Positions 56,000-64,000 are shown, numbered from the stretch's first letter. The stretch is DNA of 64,000 nucleotides from JAWKWH01 sp041397625 (GCA_041397625.1 JAWKWH010000005.1:62001-126000), one strand, 5' to 3'. The notes: generated from the letters alone by a model not told the origin. Translations and numbers: made by a program.

Positions 56000-56944
56000 T
56001 CAGGCGTCCACCTTGTGCTTGCCGGTAGCGCGGTCGACGCCGGCATAGCTGTCCTTCAGGCGCGCTTCGGCGTCGCGCTTGTCGCGCGGCGGCGGCGTCG
56101 GGTCGATGCCGACCAGCCTGGCGATGTTGTTGCCGAGATAGCCTTCCAGATCGTCCTCCGACAGGTTCATGCCCTGCGGCGGCTCATGGCAGAGCACCTC
56201 CAGTTCGCGCAGCCACATGCCCGGATCGTTCGGCGGGCTGTCGGTGCCGAAGACAATTCTGTCCTTCGGCAATTGCTGGGCGAACTCGACGATGCGCGAC
56301 TGGAAGCACCAGCCGCTCTCGCAATAGACATTGGGCGTGTCCATTGCCATCCAGAAGGCCTCGAACGAGTAATTGCCGCCGGTCTGGATGCCGAAATGGC
56401 CGATGATGAAGTTGACCATCGGGAACTCGCGGATGATCGGGTAGAACATCGTCGGGATGGTGTAGGGCCCGTCGCCGGTGTGGATCAGCACCACGACGCC
56501 GAGCTCGGCGCATTTCTTCATCGCCGGCCGCAGCCACTCCAGCGCCCGGTCCGGCCGGTAGCCGTGCATGTTGGCGTGCAGCTTGAGCATCTTGAAGCCA
56601 TATTCCTTGACGTGGAATTCGAGCTCCGCGGCACCGTTCTCAGGCCCCCAACGCGGATTGTAGTTGAAGTTGCCGATGAACCGGTCGGGATATTTCTGGC
56701 ACAGCTCGGCGCAGTAGGACATGTAGTCGCGGATACCCTCGCGGCCCATGCGGTTGCCGTCGCGATAGCCGGTATTGCCGGGCGGCGGCTGGATGAAGCC
56801 CATGTCGATGCGGCGCGGCTTGCCGTTGATCATGTAAGGGCCGTCCATCAGTTTCAGCATGCGCTCGCCGGTGAACGGCTCGCCGGTATGGCGCCACGCC
56901 TCGTCGACCAGGTTGGTCGGATGCAGGTGGGTATCGATGATCAT
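56000..56944 (-). CDS. Amidohydrolase-2 family metal-dependent hydrolase/decarboxylase (intact metal motif)
   Basis: This is a 314-residue TIM-barrel protein. The N-terminal MIIDTHLHPTNLVD carries the HxH metal motif (His 6 and 8). Further likely ligands are His 155 (LIHTGDGPY), His 183 (IGHFGIQTGG) and Asp 235 (FGTDSPPND). The family includes gamma-resorcylate and ACMS decarboxylases and several ring-opening hydrolases. It is second in the operon; the upstream gene is a close paralogue. The exact reaction is unknown. Confidence 0.83.
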   Translation of the reverse strand: MIIDTHLHPTNLVDEAWRHTGEPFTGERMLKLMDGPYMINGKPRRIDMGFIQPPPGNTGYRDGNRMGREGIRDYMSYCAELCQKYPDRFIGNFNYNPRWGPENGAAELEFHVKEYGFKMLKLHANMHGYRPDRALEWLRPAMKKCAELGVVVLIHTGDGPYTIPTMFYPIIREFPMVNFIIGHFGIQTGGNYSFEAFWMAMDTPNVYCESGWCFQSRIVEFAQQLPKDRIVFGTDSPPNDPGMWLRELEVLCHEPPQGMNLSEDDLEGYLGNNIARLVGIDPTPPPRDKRDAEARLKDSYAGVDRATGKHKVDA

Positions 56945-56984
56945 TGTCGTCTCCGTTGGAAAGTGTTTCGGTCAGGGGTGCCGA

Positions 56985-57911
56985 TCAAGCGGTTTCCAGC
57001 TCGATACCGTGCTGGCGCAGGCGGTCTTCGGCTTCCTTGACGGTGGCGGGCGGAGGGGTCGTGTCCAAGCCGATCATGCGGGCAACATTGTTGCCGAGGT
57101 AATCCTCGAGCGTATCCTCGTCGAGGTTCAGACCCTGCGGCGGCTCGTGGCAGAGCACCTCCAGCAAGTTGATCCACATACCCGGCTCGTTGGGTGGTGT
57201 GTCGGTACCGAACAGGATCTTGTGCGGCGGCAGTTCCTTGGCGAACTCGACGATGCGCGACTGCAGGCACCAACCGCTCTCGGCGTAGACATTCGGCTCG
57301 TCCATCGCCATCTGGAACGGCTCGAACGTGTAGACGCCGCCGGTCTGGACGCCAAAATGCGCGAGGATGAAATTGACCTCCGGGAATTCGCGGATGATCG
57401 GCACGAATTCGGTGGGGATCGAATAGGGACCGTCGCCCGTATGAACCTTCACCATCACGCCGAGATCGGCGCATACGCGCATGGCCGGGCGCAGCCAGTC
57501 GAGCGCGCGGTCGGGACGGTAGGCATGCATGTTGGCCTGCAACTGCACCATCTTGAAATCGAACTCCTTGACATAGCGTTCGATTTCCTCGGCTCCGTTC
57601 CCGGTGCCGTAACGCGGGTTGTAGACGAAGCAGCCGATGAAGCGGTCCGGATGCTCGGTGACCATCTTCTCGGTATAGGCCATGTATTCGCGGATGGCCG
57701 CCTTGCCTTCCTTCTCGTGGATGCCGTCGGTGTAGATGGTGTTGCCCTGCGGCGGCTGGATGAAAGCCATGTCCACGCGGCGCGGCTTGCCGTTCACGTA
57801 GAAGGGGCCGTCCATCATCTTCAGCAGGCGCTCGCCGGTGAACGGCTCGCCATCATGGCGCCAGGCGAGGTCGACCAGATCGGTCGGATAGCAGCTAATA
57901 TCAATGATCAT
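56985..57911 (-). CDS. Amidohydrolase-2 paralogue lacking the HxH motif
   Basis: This 308-residue protein is alignable with the following gene over nearly its whole length (by eye around 60% identical). At the N-terminus it reads MIIDISCYPTDLVD: Ser 6 and Tyr 8 replace the metal-binding histidines, and Gln replaces the His in KMLKLHAN. His 157, His 185 and Asp 237 equivalents remain. It is thus either a pseudoenzyme partner or uses a different metal arrangement. The start ATG at 57909-57911 follows AAGGAG. It is the first gene of the operon, with a leader of about 230 nt from the predicted promoter. Confidence 0.83.
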   Translation of the reverse strand: MIIDISCYPTDLVDLAWRHDGEPFTGERLLKMMDGPFYVNGKPRRVDMAFIQPPQGNTIYTDGIHEKEGKAAIREYMAYTEKMVTEHPDRFIGCFVYNPRYGTGNGAEEIERYVKEFDFKMVQLQANMHAYRPDRALDWLRPAMRVCADLGVMVKVHTGDGPYSIPTEFVPIIREFPEVNFILAHFGVQTGGVYTFEPFQMAMDEPNVYAESGWCLQSRIVEFAKELPPHKILFGTDTPPNEPGMWINLLEVLCHEPPQGLNLDEDTLEDYLGNNVARMIGLDTTPPPATVKEAEDRLRQHGIELETA

Positions 57912-58148
57912 GGTGTTTCTCCTTGGATGCGTAGCAGGGGCTTGCCGGGGTTCGCGGAGGCGCGCTGACGAAGCCGGCCGGTTGCCGGCCCGTCGCGAAC
58001 GGAATGGCCCGTTCTGCCAGCAGCATCCGCAAACGCCTTCGGCCGTCACCGACCGGGCGATGGTCAATTTCTCTTAGGGAAAAGTTGGTCACCGCAGCCC
58101 TCGAGATCAGAGTTCATCGAGCAATTGGCTGCGCTTCTACTCAAGCTG

Positions 58149-58181
58149 ATTAAAGCGCAATCCTCCCGGATTGTCAACAAT
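58149..58181 (-). promoter_or_regulatory. Promoter overlapping GntR operator for the amidohydrolase/ubiD operon
   Basis: On the minus strand, TTGACA (58172-58177) and TTTAAT (58149-58154) are spaced by 17 nt. The -35 lies within the inverted repeat GGATTGTTGACAATCC (58168-58183). Occupancy of the operator would block RNA polymerase. The rest of the 396-nt gap between cobW and the first amidohydrolase holds the cobW terminator and the untranslated leader. Confidence 0.65.
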
Positions 58182-58230
58182 CCTGTCCGGCCGTTTGCCA
58201 AGAAAACGATGGCATCGCGGTCGCGCGACA

Positions 58231-58268
58231 AAAAAAGAAAGCCCGTACCGTCTGTCCGGTACGGGCTG
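58231..58268 (-). terminator. Rho-independent terminator of the Mo-hydroxylase operon
   Basis: On the minus strand a stem of 11 bp (AGCCCGTACCG / CGGTACGGGCT) is followed by TTCTTTTTTT. It lies 40 nt after the stop of the COG0523 GTPase gene. It is the clearest intrinsic terminator in the window. Confidence 0.9.
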
Positions 58269-58307
58269 CGAGGTGGCGACCTCATCCGGTCGCGGCGGGA
58301 GATGGCG

Positions 58308-59354
58308 TTATTGCTCGACAAGGCATTCGCGCAGCCGGGCCTCGATTCCCCTGCGGTCGAGGCGACGGCCGATGAACACGATCTTCGACCTGCGTTCCTC
58401 GTCCTGCCAGGGGTGGTCCGGGCGCAGGTCGACCAGCTTGTGCACGGCCTGCAAAACGTAAAACCGGTCGTCGCCTGCAACCGACAGGATGCCCTTGGTG
58501 CGGAAGATGTCCTCGCCCTTCTCGTCGAGATAGTCGTGCAGGAAAGCCTGCAGCCTGCCGAGATCGAACGGCGCCTGCATGGTGAAGCTGTGCGAGGTCA
58601 CCGTCTCGTCGTGCACATGGCCGGCGTGATGCGCGTGGTCGTGATGGTCCTGGCCGTCATCGTCCATGTCGATCTGCAGGATCTCGGCGCGCTCGCGAAC
58701 ATAGGAGGGCTGGAAACCGTTGACGTTGAGGATGCGGCTAAGATCGACGACACCGTAGCTGGAGCGCATGATCTCGGCAGTCTGGTTCAGGCCGCGCAGT
58801 TCCTTTTCAAGAACGTCAAGATCGCCCTCGCTGGCAAGATCGACCTTGTTGACGATAATCCGGTCGGCGGCGACGATCTGGTCCACCGCCTGGTTGTCCT
58901 TGCCGTCGAGCACCGGATCGTAGAGGTGCTGGTCGACATGCTTGGCGTCGACCAGGGTAACGATCGCGTCGAGATTGACCTCGCCTGCCACTTCCTGATC
59001 GACGAAGAAGGCGGTCGCCACCGGCGTCGGATCCGCCAGTCCGGAGGTTTCGACAATAATGTGGTCGAACTTGTCCTTCTGCGCGATCAGCTTCCTCATC
59101 ACGTCGATCAGGTCGTTGCGCACGTCGACGAAGCAGCAGATGCAGCCATTCTGCATCTGGAAGATCTCCTCGTCGGAGGCGAGCACCAGATCGCTGTCGA
59201 CGTCGATCTCGCCGACCTCGTTCTCGATCACCGCGATGCGGTAACCATGGCGTTCGGTAAGGATGTGGTTGAGTAGCGTCGTCTTGCCCGAACCGAGGAA
59301 CCCGGTCAGGATCGTGATCGGAATCTTGCCGTCCTTGATCTCATGTATCTGCAT
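58308..59354 (-). CDS. COG0523 (CobW/ZNG-like) metallochaperone GTPase
   Basis: This 348-residue P-loop GTPase has Walker A ILTGFLGSGKTTLLNH (about 15-30), the metal-binding CICC at 71-74, the guanine-specificity motif NKVD and a His-rich loop (DHHDHAHHAGHVHDE, about 236-250). The CobW C-terminal domain follows. Members deliver zinc or other metals to client proteins. The gene overlaps the Mo-subunit stop (TGATG), so it is translated with the Mo hydroxylase. Clients could be the amidohydrolases or the hydroxylase (inference). Confidence 0.9.
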   Translation of the reverse strand: MQIHEIKDGKIPITILTGFLGSGKTTLLNHILTERHGYRIAVIENEVGEIDVDSDLVLASDEEIFQMQNGCICCFVDVRNDLIDVMRKLIAQKDKFDHIIVETSGLADPTPVATAFFVDQEVAGEVNLDAIVTLVDAKHVDQHLYDPVLDGKDNQAVDQIVAADRIIVNKVDLASEGDLDVLEKELRGLNQTAEIMRSSYGVVDLSRILNVNGFQPSYVRERAEILQIDMDDDGQDHHDHAHHAGHVHDETVTSHSFTMQAPFDLGRLQAFLHDYLDEKGEDIFRTKGILSVAGDDRFYVLQAVHKLVDLRPDHPWQDEERRSKIVFIGRRLDRRGIEARLRECLVEQ

Positions 59355-61657
59355 CAGACCGCCTCCTTCTGCCTCAGCCCCTCGAGGATGTCCTCGGGCG
59401 TTATCGGATAATGGTGGAACCGGACGCCGATGGCGTCGTGGATGGCGTTGGCGATGGCCGGCCCGATGGCGATGATCGGATCCTCGCCGACGCCCTTGGC
59501 GCCCCAGGGACCGCCGGGATCGGGCGCCGCCTCGATAATGACCGTCCTTATGTCGGGCATGTCCATCGACAGCGGCATCTTGTAGTCCACCAGGCCGGCA
59601 TTGAGGGGGCGGCCGGTCTTCATGTCGACGATGTAGTCCTCGGTCAGCGTGTGGCCGATGCCCTGCTGGATGCCACCCTCGATCTGTCCCTCGGCGGCAA
59701 TCGGATGGATCACCCGGCCGACATCGTGCACGGGAACGACCCTGACGACTTCGACGATGCCCGTACCCGTATCGACGGCGACCTCGACGAAATGGGCGGC
59801 AAACGAATAGGACTTGGTCGGCTCATAAGTGCCGTTGCCGATGATGTTGGCGGCCGGAACGCCACGCGACGGCCCCATCGCCTCTGCGACCGTCATCGAC
59901 CGGCCCGCGTCGCCCACGACGAAGATAACCCCCTCGTCGATGTCCAGCCTCTCGGCAGCGGCCTGCATCTTCTCGGCGGCGCGGTCGAGCACTTGCGCCC
60001 GCGCCTTTTCCGCCGCGAGCTTTGTCGCGCTTCCGACCAGATAAGTGGTGTGGCTGGCAAATGCGCCGATGTCCCACGGCACGACATCGGTATCGCCATG
60101 GATGACACCGACGGTCTCGAAGGGAACACCCAGCGCCTCGGCGGCGATCTGGGCCAGCGCGGTGTGCGCCCCGGTGCCGAGGCCGGCAGCGCCGGTGAGC
60201 AGGGTGACCGATCCGTCCTCATTGACCTTGATCGTGGCATTGCCCTGCTCTTTGATACCGGGATAGGCCGACGATCCGTGCATCTCGCAGCCTATGCCAT
60301 AGCCCCGCAGCACCGCCGGCTTGCCCGGAACGCTGCGATCCGAGCCACGCAGCCTCGTCCATTCGAACTCGTCGAGGCCGCGCTTGATACAGGCTTCCAG
60401 GCCATGGCCGACGACCGGATGACCGGATGGGGCGACATCGCCCTCGCGCACGGCGTTCTTCAGTTTCAGTTCGGCGGGGTCCATGCCGAGCCGCTCGGCC
60501 GCCTCGTCGAGTTGGATGTCGATCGGGAAGTAGGTCTGCACCACTCCGTAACCACGGAAGGCGCCGGAGATCGGCGTATTGGTATAGACCGCGCGGCCGT
60601 CGATACGGACGTTCTCGCAGCGATAGAGCGAGACCGCCGAATTAGTGCCGACGATCGTGACGCCGGGGCTGTGCGATCCGTAGGCGCCCGAATCGTAGAC
60701 GATGCGCATGTCACGCGCGGTAATCGTGCCGTCTTTCCTGAAGCCCTGCTTGAGCGAGAGCTTGAAGGGATGGCGTGAGCGCCCGGCAACGAAGGTTTCA
60801 TGTCGGGTGAATTCCATGCGCACCGGCCGCCTCGTCTCCTTCGCCAGAAGCGCGCACAGGAATTCGTGCTGGAAGCAGTCCTGCTTGGCGCCAAAGCCGC
60901 CGCCCATGTGATCGACGAGCACGCGCACCTTGGTAAGCGGCAGCCCGAGCACCTCGGCAAGGATGCCGCGCACCATGAAACTGGTCTGGGTCGAGGTCCA
61001 GAAGGTCAGCTTGTTGGAGCCGTCCCAATCGGCCATGCAGACATTGGGCTCCATGTAGGCCGGGATCGGACGGCCGCCTGAAAACTCTCCTTCCAGGATC
61101 AGGTCCGCCTCGGCAAATCCGCGCGCTAGATCGCCGCGCTCGACAATAACGGGATCGAGCACGAGATTGCCGCCCGGGCCGACATTATGGATCAGCGGCG
61201 CGCCCGGCTTCTGCGCTTCCTCAGGATCGAAGACGGCGGGCAGCGCCTCGTATTCGACCTCGATCAGGTCGAGCGCCTCGTCGGCGATTTCCTCGCTGAT
61301 CGCGGCAATGGCGGCCACGCCCTCGCCCCAGAAGCGCACCCGGTCGTCGAGGATGTACTGGTCTTTGGTGCACGACGCCGAGCGTGGATGCGGCGAACCG
61401 TAGTGCAGCACGCGCGGCACGTCCTTGTGGGTCAGCACCGCCTTGACGCCCGGATGGGCGAGCGCCCTGGAAACGTCGATACGCTTGATTTTCGCGTGCG
61501 CGATCTCGGCGCGCTTGATCTTGCCGAACAACAGTCCGGGAAGCGTAATGTCGCTTGTGTAAAGCCCTTCGCCGGTGACCTTTTCCAGCACGTCGTCGCG
61601 CTTGACGCTCTTGCCGACGGTACGGAATTGGCGGTCGAATTTCACATGTTCGGTCAT
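59354..61657 (-). CDS. Molybdenum hydroxylase, molybdopterin-binding large subunit
   Basis: This is a 767-residue subunit of the xanthine oxidase/CoxL family. It shows AAISEEIADEALDLIEVEYE, VDHMGGGFGAKQD (Mo-cofactor loop), SGAFRGYGVVQTYF, and the catalytic glutamate in GPWGAKGVGEDPI. The CO-dehydrogenase active-site Cys loop (AYRCSFR-type) is absent: SGAFRGYG occupies that region. It is therefore a hydroxylase or reductase of an organic ring, not CO dehydrogenase. The start ATG overlaps the Fe-S subunit stop. The substrate is unknown. Confidence 0.9.
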   Translation of the reverse strand: MTEHVKFDRQFRTVGKSVKRDDVLEKVTGEGLYTSDITLPGLLFGKIKRAEIAHAKIKRIDVSRALAHPGVKAVLTHKDVPRVLHYGSPHPRSASCTKDQYILDDRVRFWGEGVAAIAAISEEIADEALDLIEVEYEALPAVFDPEEAQKPGAPLIHNVGPGGNLVLDPVIVERGDLARGFAEADLILEGEFSGGRPIPAYMEPNVCMADWDGSNKLTFWTSTQTSFMVRGILAEVLGLPLTKVRVLVDHMGGGFGAKQDCFQHEFLCALLAKETRRPVRMEFTRHETFVAGRSRHPFKLSLKQGFRKDGTITARDMRIVYDSGAYGSHSPGVTIVGTNSAVSLYRCENVRIDGRAVYTNTPISGAFRGYGVVQTYFPIDIQLDEAAERLGMDPAELKLKNAVREGDVAPSGHPVVGHGLEACIKRGLDEFEWTRLRGSDRSVPGKPAVLRGYGIGCEMHGSSAYPGIKEQGNATIKVNEDGSVTLLTGAAGLGTGAHTALAQIAAEALGVPFETVGVIHGDTDVVPWDIGAFASHTTYLVGSATKLAAEKARAQVLDRAAEKMQAAAERLDIDEGVIFVVGDAGRSMTVAEAMGPSRGVPAANIIGNGTYEPTKSYSFAAHFVEVAVDTGTGIVEVVRVVPVHDVGRVIHPIAAEGQIEGGIQQGIGHTLTEDYIVDMKTGRPLNAGLVDYKMPLSMDMPDIRTVIIEAAPDPGGPWGAKGVGEDPIIAIGPAIANAIHDAIGVRFHHYPITPEDILEGLRQKEAV

Positions 61658-62136
61658 GACCTTGTCGCCTCGATGTCGCTGGCAGCGCCTTTGACGGCGT
61701 CGAAAATCTTGGTGTAGCCGGTGCACCGGCAGATATTGCCCGACAGGCCGAAGCGGATTTCCGCGTCCGACGGGTTCGGATTCTCGCGCAGCAACTGGTT
61801 GGCCATCATCAGTATCCCGGGCGTGCAAAAGCCGCACTGGGACGCACCGTGCTTCATGAAATTGTCCTGCAGCGGATGCAGGTCGTCGACCGACGCCTGA
61901 AGGCCCTCGACGGTTTCGACGCTCGCACCATCGGCTTCCACCGCCAGCATCAGGCAGGCATTGATCGGCCTGCCGTCGACGATGACGGTGCAGGCGCCGC
62001 AGTCGCCGACGTCGCAGCCCTTCTTGGTGCCGGTCAGGCCGACTTCCTCGCGCAGCGTGTCGAGCAGGGAACGGTAGTCCTCGACGACGACTTCGCGCTC
62101 TTCACTGTTGATCGTCATATTGATGATGCGTTTCAT
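61654..62136 (-). CDS. Molybdenum hydroxylase, [2Fe-2S] small subunit
   Basis: This 160-residue protein has cluster ligands Cys 41, 46, 49 and 61 (KGCDVGDCGACTVIVDG) and Cys 101, 104, 136 and 138 (SQCGFCTPG, NICRCTGY), as in CoxS/HcrC-type subunits. It passes electrons from the Mo centre to the FAD subunit. Both ends overlap neighbours by ATGA, showing tight coupling. Confidence 0.93.
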   Translation of the reverse strand: MKRIINMTINSEEREVVVEDYRSLLDTLREEVGLTGTKKGCDVGDCGACTVIVDGRPINACLMLAVEADGASVETVEGLQASVDDLHPLQDNFMKHGASQCGFCTPGILMMANQLLRENPNPSDAEIRFGLSGNICRCTGYTKIFDAVKGAASDIEATRS

Positions 62137-62996
62137 GCTGTCTGCTCCAGGGCTTGCAGGATGGCGCGTTCGGTGAGGACGCCAACCATGCGGCGCCGGT
62201 AGTCGGCGGAACTGCGTACATTGCTGATCGGCGTGCATTCCTGCATCGCCTTTGCCGCGGCGGCACCGATCGCGTCGGGGCTCAGGTCGGACCCCTTGAG
62301 TAGTGCCTCGGCTTCCGAGGCGCGCAGCACGGTCGGGCCGACAGCGCCAAGCGCGACACGGATGTCGCTGCAACGGCCGCCGTCACGGTCAAGACTGACC
62401 GCTACGCCGACCGTTGCCAGCTCCATCGCCTTGCGCCTTCCGTGCTTTATATAGGCGCGGGCGCTGTCGGGCCTCGGAGCGGGCACCGACAGGCCGACCG
62501 CGATCTCTCCCGGCGACAGCACCGTGCGGCCGGGTCCTGTGAAAAATTCGGCCAGCGGCACCGTGCGGTTGCCGTCCGGATTGTAAATCTCGATTGCCGC
62601 TTCATCGGCGATCAGCGGTGGAATGGTGTCGGCCGACGGCGAAGCACGGCAGATATTGCCGATCACCGTGGCGCGGTTGCGCACCTGGATCGAGCCGAGT
62701 TCGCTCAGCGCCGCGGCGAAGTTCGGATAATGCCGGCGCACCTCCGCGGAAGTCTCCAACTCGCGCGCAGTGGTTAGCGCGCCGAATCTCAGCCCATCAC
62801 TGTCATCGTAGGAGAAACCGTCGAGATTAGGGATCTTCTTGATATTGATGACGTGGCGGACGGTACGCAGCCGTTCGCGAATCTCGACCAGCAGATCGGT
62901 ACCGCCGGCAAAGAAAAACGCCTCGTCGCCCAGTTCCTTCTTGAGGGCCGACGCCGCGGCCAGCGTCGTCGGTTCATGATATGCAAAGCGCCTCAT
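62133..62996 (-). CDS. Molybdenum hydroxylase, FAD-binding subunit
   Basis: This 287-residue protein of CoxM/HcrB type has FFAGGTDLLVEIRERLR (about 28-44), the FAD pyrophosphate loop GSIQVRNRATVIGNICRASPS, and AYIKHGRRKAMELATVGVAV. It is separated by 40 nt from the upstream GntR gene and is probably co-transcribed with it. No medium-subunit [4Fe-4S] insertion as in 4-hydroxybenzoyl-CoA reductase HcrB was noticed. Confidence 0.9.
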   Translation of the reverse strand: MRRFAYHEPTTLAAASALKKELGDEAFFFAGGTDLLVEIRERLRTVRHVINIKKIPNLDGFSYDDSDGLRFGALTTARELETSAEVRRHYPNFAAALSELGSIQVRNRATVIGNICRASPSADTIPPLIADEAAIEIYNPDGNRTVPLAEFFTGPGRTVLSPGEIAVGLSVPAPRPDSARAYIKHGRRKAMELATVGVAVSLDRDGGRCSDIRVALGAVGPTVLRASEAEALLKGSDLSPDAIGAAAAKAMQECTPISNVRSSADYRRRMVGVLTERAILQALEQTA

Positions 62997-63036
62997 GCAA
63001 AGCCTTCCTTTCTTCCGCCCGCAAGCGGGCTCCCGC

Positions 63037-63828
63037 CTAGTCGGGGGATTGAAGACCGCGCCTTGCCTTTTGAGCGCTGCTACCGGTTCTCCGATTTCTT
63101 GACGATTTCTCTTTTCCCGCAGGACGCGCGACTTCCTCCGCCTTGCGCGCGCTTTCCTGCATCATGGTCGTTTCGAGTTCGCACAGCAGACCGGAATTCA
63201 GCCGTGCCGCCCTTTCGCCGTCGCCACGTTCCAGCGCCTCGATCGTTGCGAAATGGGTCGGCGTGCCGTGGAACTTCGACGTGCCGCCGACCCGCTCGGG
63301 CGAGAGCAACGGCTGGCAGTTCATCAGGTCTTCAAGGAAGCGGGTCAGCGGTGCGTTGCCGGCAAGCCGCGACATCGCCAGGTGGAAACTGCGCGACAGG
63401 CGATAGGCATCTTCGACGCGCCCCTTTTCATAGGCGCGATCCTCGGCTTCGACGATATCGCGCAGTTCTCCAAGCCCGGCCTCGTCGATCGTGGCGGCGA
63501 GCTTGCGCAACGCCATCTCCTCGACCGCCCGGCGCGCCTCGAACATTTGGCCGGCCTCGTCGGCATCAGGCTGGATAATCAGCGCGCCGCGGTTCTGGCT
63601 GAGTTCCACAAGCCCCATGCCGGCGAGCCGCACAAGCGCGTTGCGGATAGCCATGCGGCCGGCGCCGGTCGCTTCCGACAACTCGCGTTCGATAAGCCTG
63701 TCGCCGGCCTTCAGGCGAAACGCGTTGACCGCATCGACCACGCTATTGATCACACGCCCCTCGGCCTCACGTCCGCTGCGACGTGTCCCGTTGGGCAGAT
63801 CAAGAGCTGGAAACACGGAAGGCTTCAT
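63037..63828 (-). CDS. GntR-family (FCD) regulator of the catabolic regulon
   Basis: This is a 263-residue FadR-subfamily protein. The winged helix includes RLIERELSEATGAGRMAIRN and LVELSQNRGALIIQ. The FCD effector domain contains FEARRAVEEMALRKLA and FHLAMSRLAGN. A charged tail (about 230-263) is extra. The ATG at 63826-63828 follows GAGG. Two ATTGTTGACAAT palindromes lie within 60 nt upstream, and single copies precede two other operons, so it is probably an autoregulated repressor released by a pathway intermediate. It is first gene of the Mo-hydroxylase operon. Confidence 0.88.
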   Translation of the reverse strand: MKPSVFPALDLPNGTRRSGREAEGRVINSVVDAVNAFRLKAGDRLIERELSEATGAGRMAIRNALVRLAGMGLVELSQNRGALIIQPDADEAGQMFEARRAVEEMALRKLAATIDEAGLGELRDIVEAEDRAYEKGRVEDAYRLSRSFHLAMSRLAGNAPLTRFLEDLMNCQPLLSPERVGGTSKFHGTPTHFATIEALERGDGERAARLNSGLLCELETTMMQESARKAEEVARPAGKEKSSRNRRTGSSAQKARRGLQSPD

Positions 63829-63839
63829 CACGGCCTCGG

Positions 63840-63887
63840 ATTGTTGACAATTCGGAGTGTACCAGCATCCGCGAGATTGTCAACAAT
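63840..63887 (-). promoter_or_regulatory. gntR promoter with two ATTGTTGACAAT operators
   Basis: On the minus strand the distal palindrome (63876-63887) contains the -35 TTGACA (63878-63883). After 16 nt comes the -10 TACACT (63856-63861). The proximal palindrome (63840-63851) covers the expected transcription start. The palindromes are 36 bp apart centre to centre. The remaining 113 nt to the window edge show no supported gene. Confidence 0.75.
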
Positions 63888-64000
63888 TTGCTTTCGCATA
63901 CCGCGACTTTGCCTGCGATGCGGGACCGTATTCCACCGGCAATAACCATGGAGGCTGTCGAAGAACGGCGGCCAAAGCTGGTTTCGACCGGATTTCAGCG

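Noticed and set aside
63948..64000. ATG opening MEAVEERRPKLVSTGFQ at the right edge on the plus strand
   Set aside because: Only 17 codons are visible, there is no ribosome site, and composition cannot distinguish it from chance. It could be the start of a divergent gene beyond the window.

Overview
The window is a GC-rich chromosomal stretch from an alphaproteobacterium, most probably a member of the Hyphomicrobiales (Rhizobiales). This rests on the urate hydroxylase PuuD with fused cytochrome c, the three-gene xdhABC layout, a TTAACCAT (CtrA-like) element, many periplasmic binding-protein importers, and small inverted-repeat elements. Genes are dense and organised mostly in start/stop-overlapping operons. 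I saw no rRNA, tRNA, CRISPR array, phage or complete insertion sequence.

Layout. 0-4 kb: end of an MttB-family methyltransferase, a sugar-acid (IlvD/Edd) dehydratase, a CoxG-like protein and a PaaG-like crotonase. 4-16.4 kb: a four-gene surface operon on the minus strand (order 16.4 to 4.1 kb): three secreted DUF11-repeat proteins and an outer-membrane beta-barrel. 16.7-20.7 kb: glycerate 2-kinase, guanine deaminase and PuuD, with a divergent LysR regulator. 21.9-29.9 kb: a putrescine uptake and catabolism cluster (GntR regulator, SpuC transaminase, PotFGHI-type importer, gamma-glutamylputrescine synthetase). 30-35.2 kb: xdhC, xdhB, xdhA, hiuH. With guaD and puuD these give guanine to xanthine to urate to 5-hydroxyisourate to OHCU. 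35.4-36.8 kb: a 3-oxoacid CoA-transferase pair. 36.9-46.1 kb: amino-sugar (GlcNAc/MurNAc) catabolism (nagA, nagB-II, GntR regulator, kinase, murQ) with its own ABC importer. 46.2-50.7 kb: msrB, msrA, selO, a small gene broken by a miniature inverted-repeat element, and a cation/proton antiporter. 50.8-63.9 kb: an uncharacterised catabolic regulon with an NMT1/THI5-like importer, UbiX/UbiD, two paralogous amidohydrolases, a three-subunit molybdenum hydroxylase, a COG0523 GTPase and a GntR regulator.

Two observations stand out. First, in the surface operon the last DUF11 domain of two proteins stops just before its final beta-strand. The mature N-terminus of the next protein, directly after its predicted signal peptide, begins with that missing strand (I-x-N-T-V-x-x-T-G). 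This suggests a fibre assembled by donor-strand complementation: tip (13354-16368), stalk (12134-13078), base (8329-11934), outer-membrane barrel (4099-8244). Second, the palindrome ATTGTTGACAAT occurs at the GntR promoter (two copies), before the amidohydrolase/ubiD/ubiX operon and before the importer. It therefore ties three transcription units into one locally controlled pathway of unknown substrate.

Other structure: TTTTGATCAAAA operators define a local putrescine regulon. TGGTAT direct repeats flank the divergent nagK/murQ promoters. One MITE-like element (306 bp, TA duplication) disrupts a gene that reads through in frame once it is removed. A second (235 bp) overlaps the stop codon of the glutamine synthetase homologue. 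A decayed deaminase fragment lies behind the importer operon.
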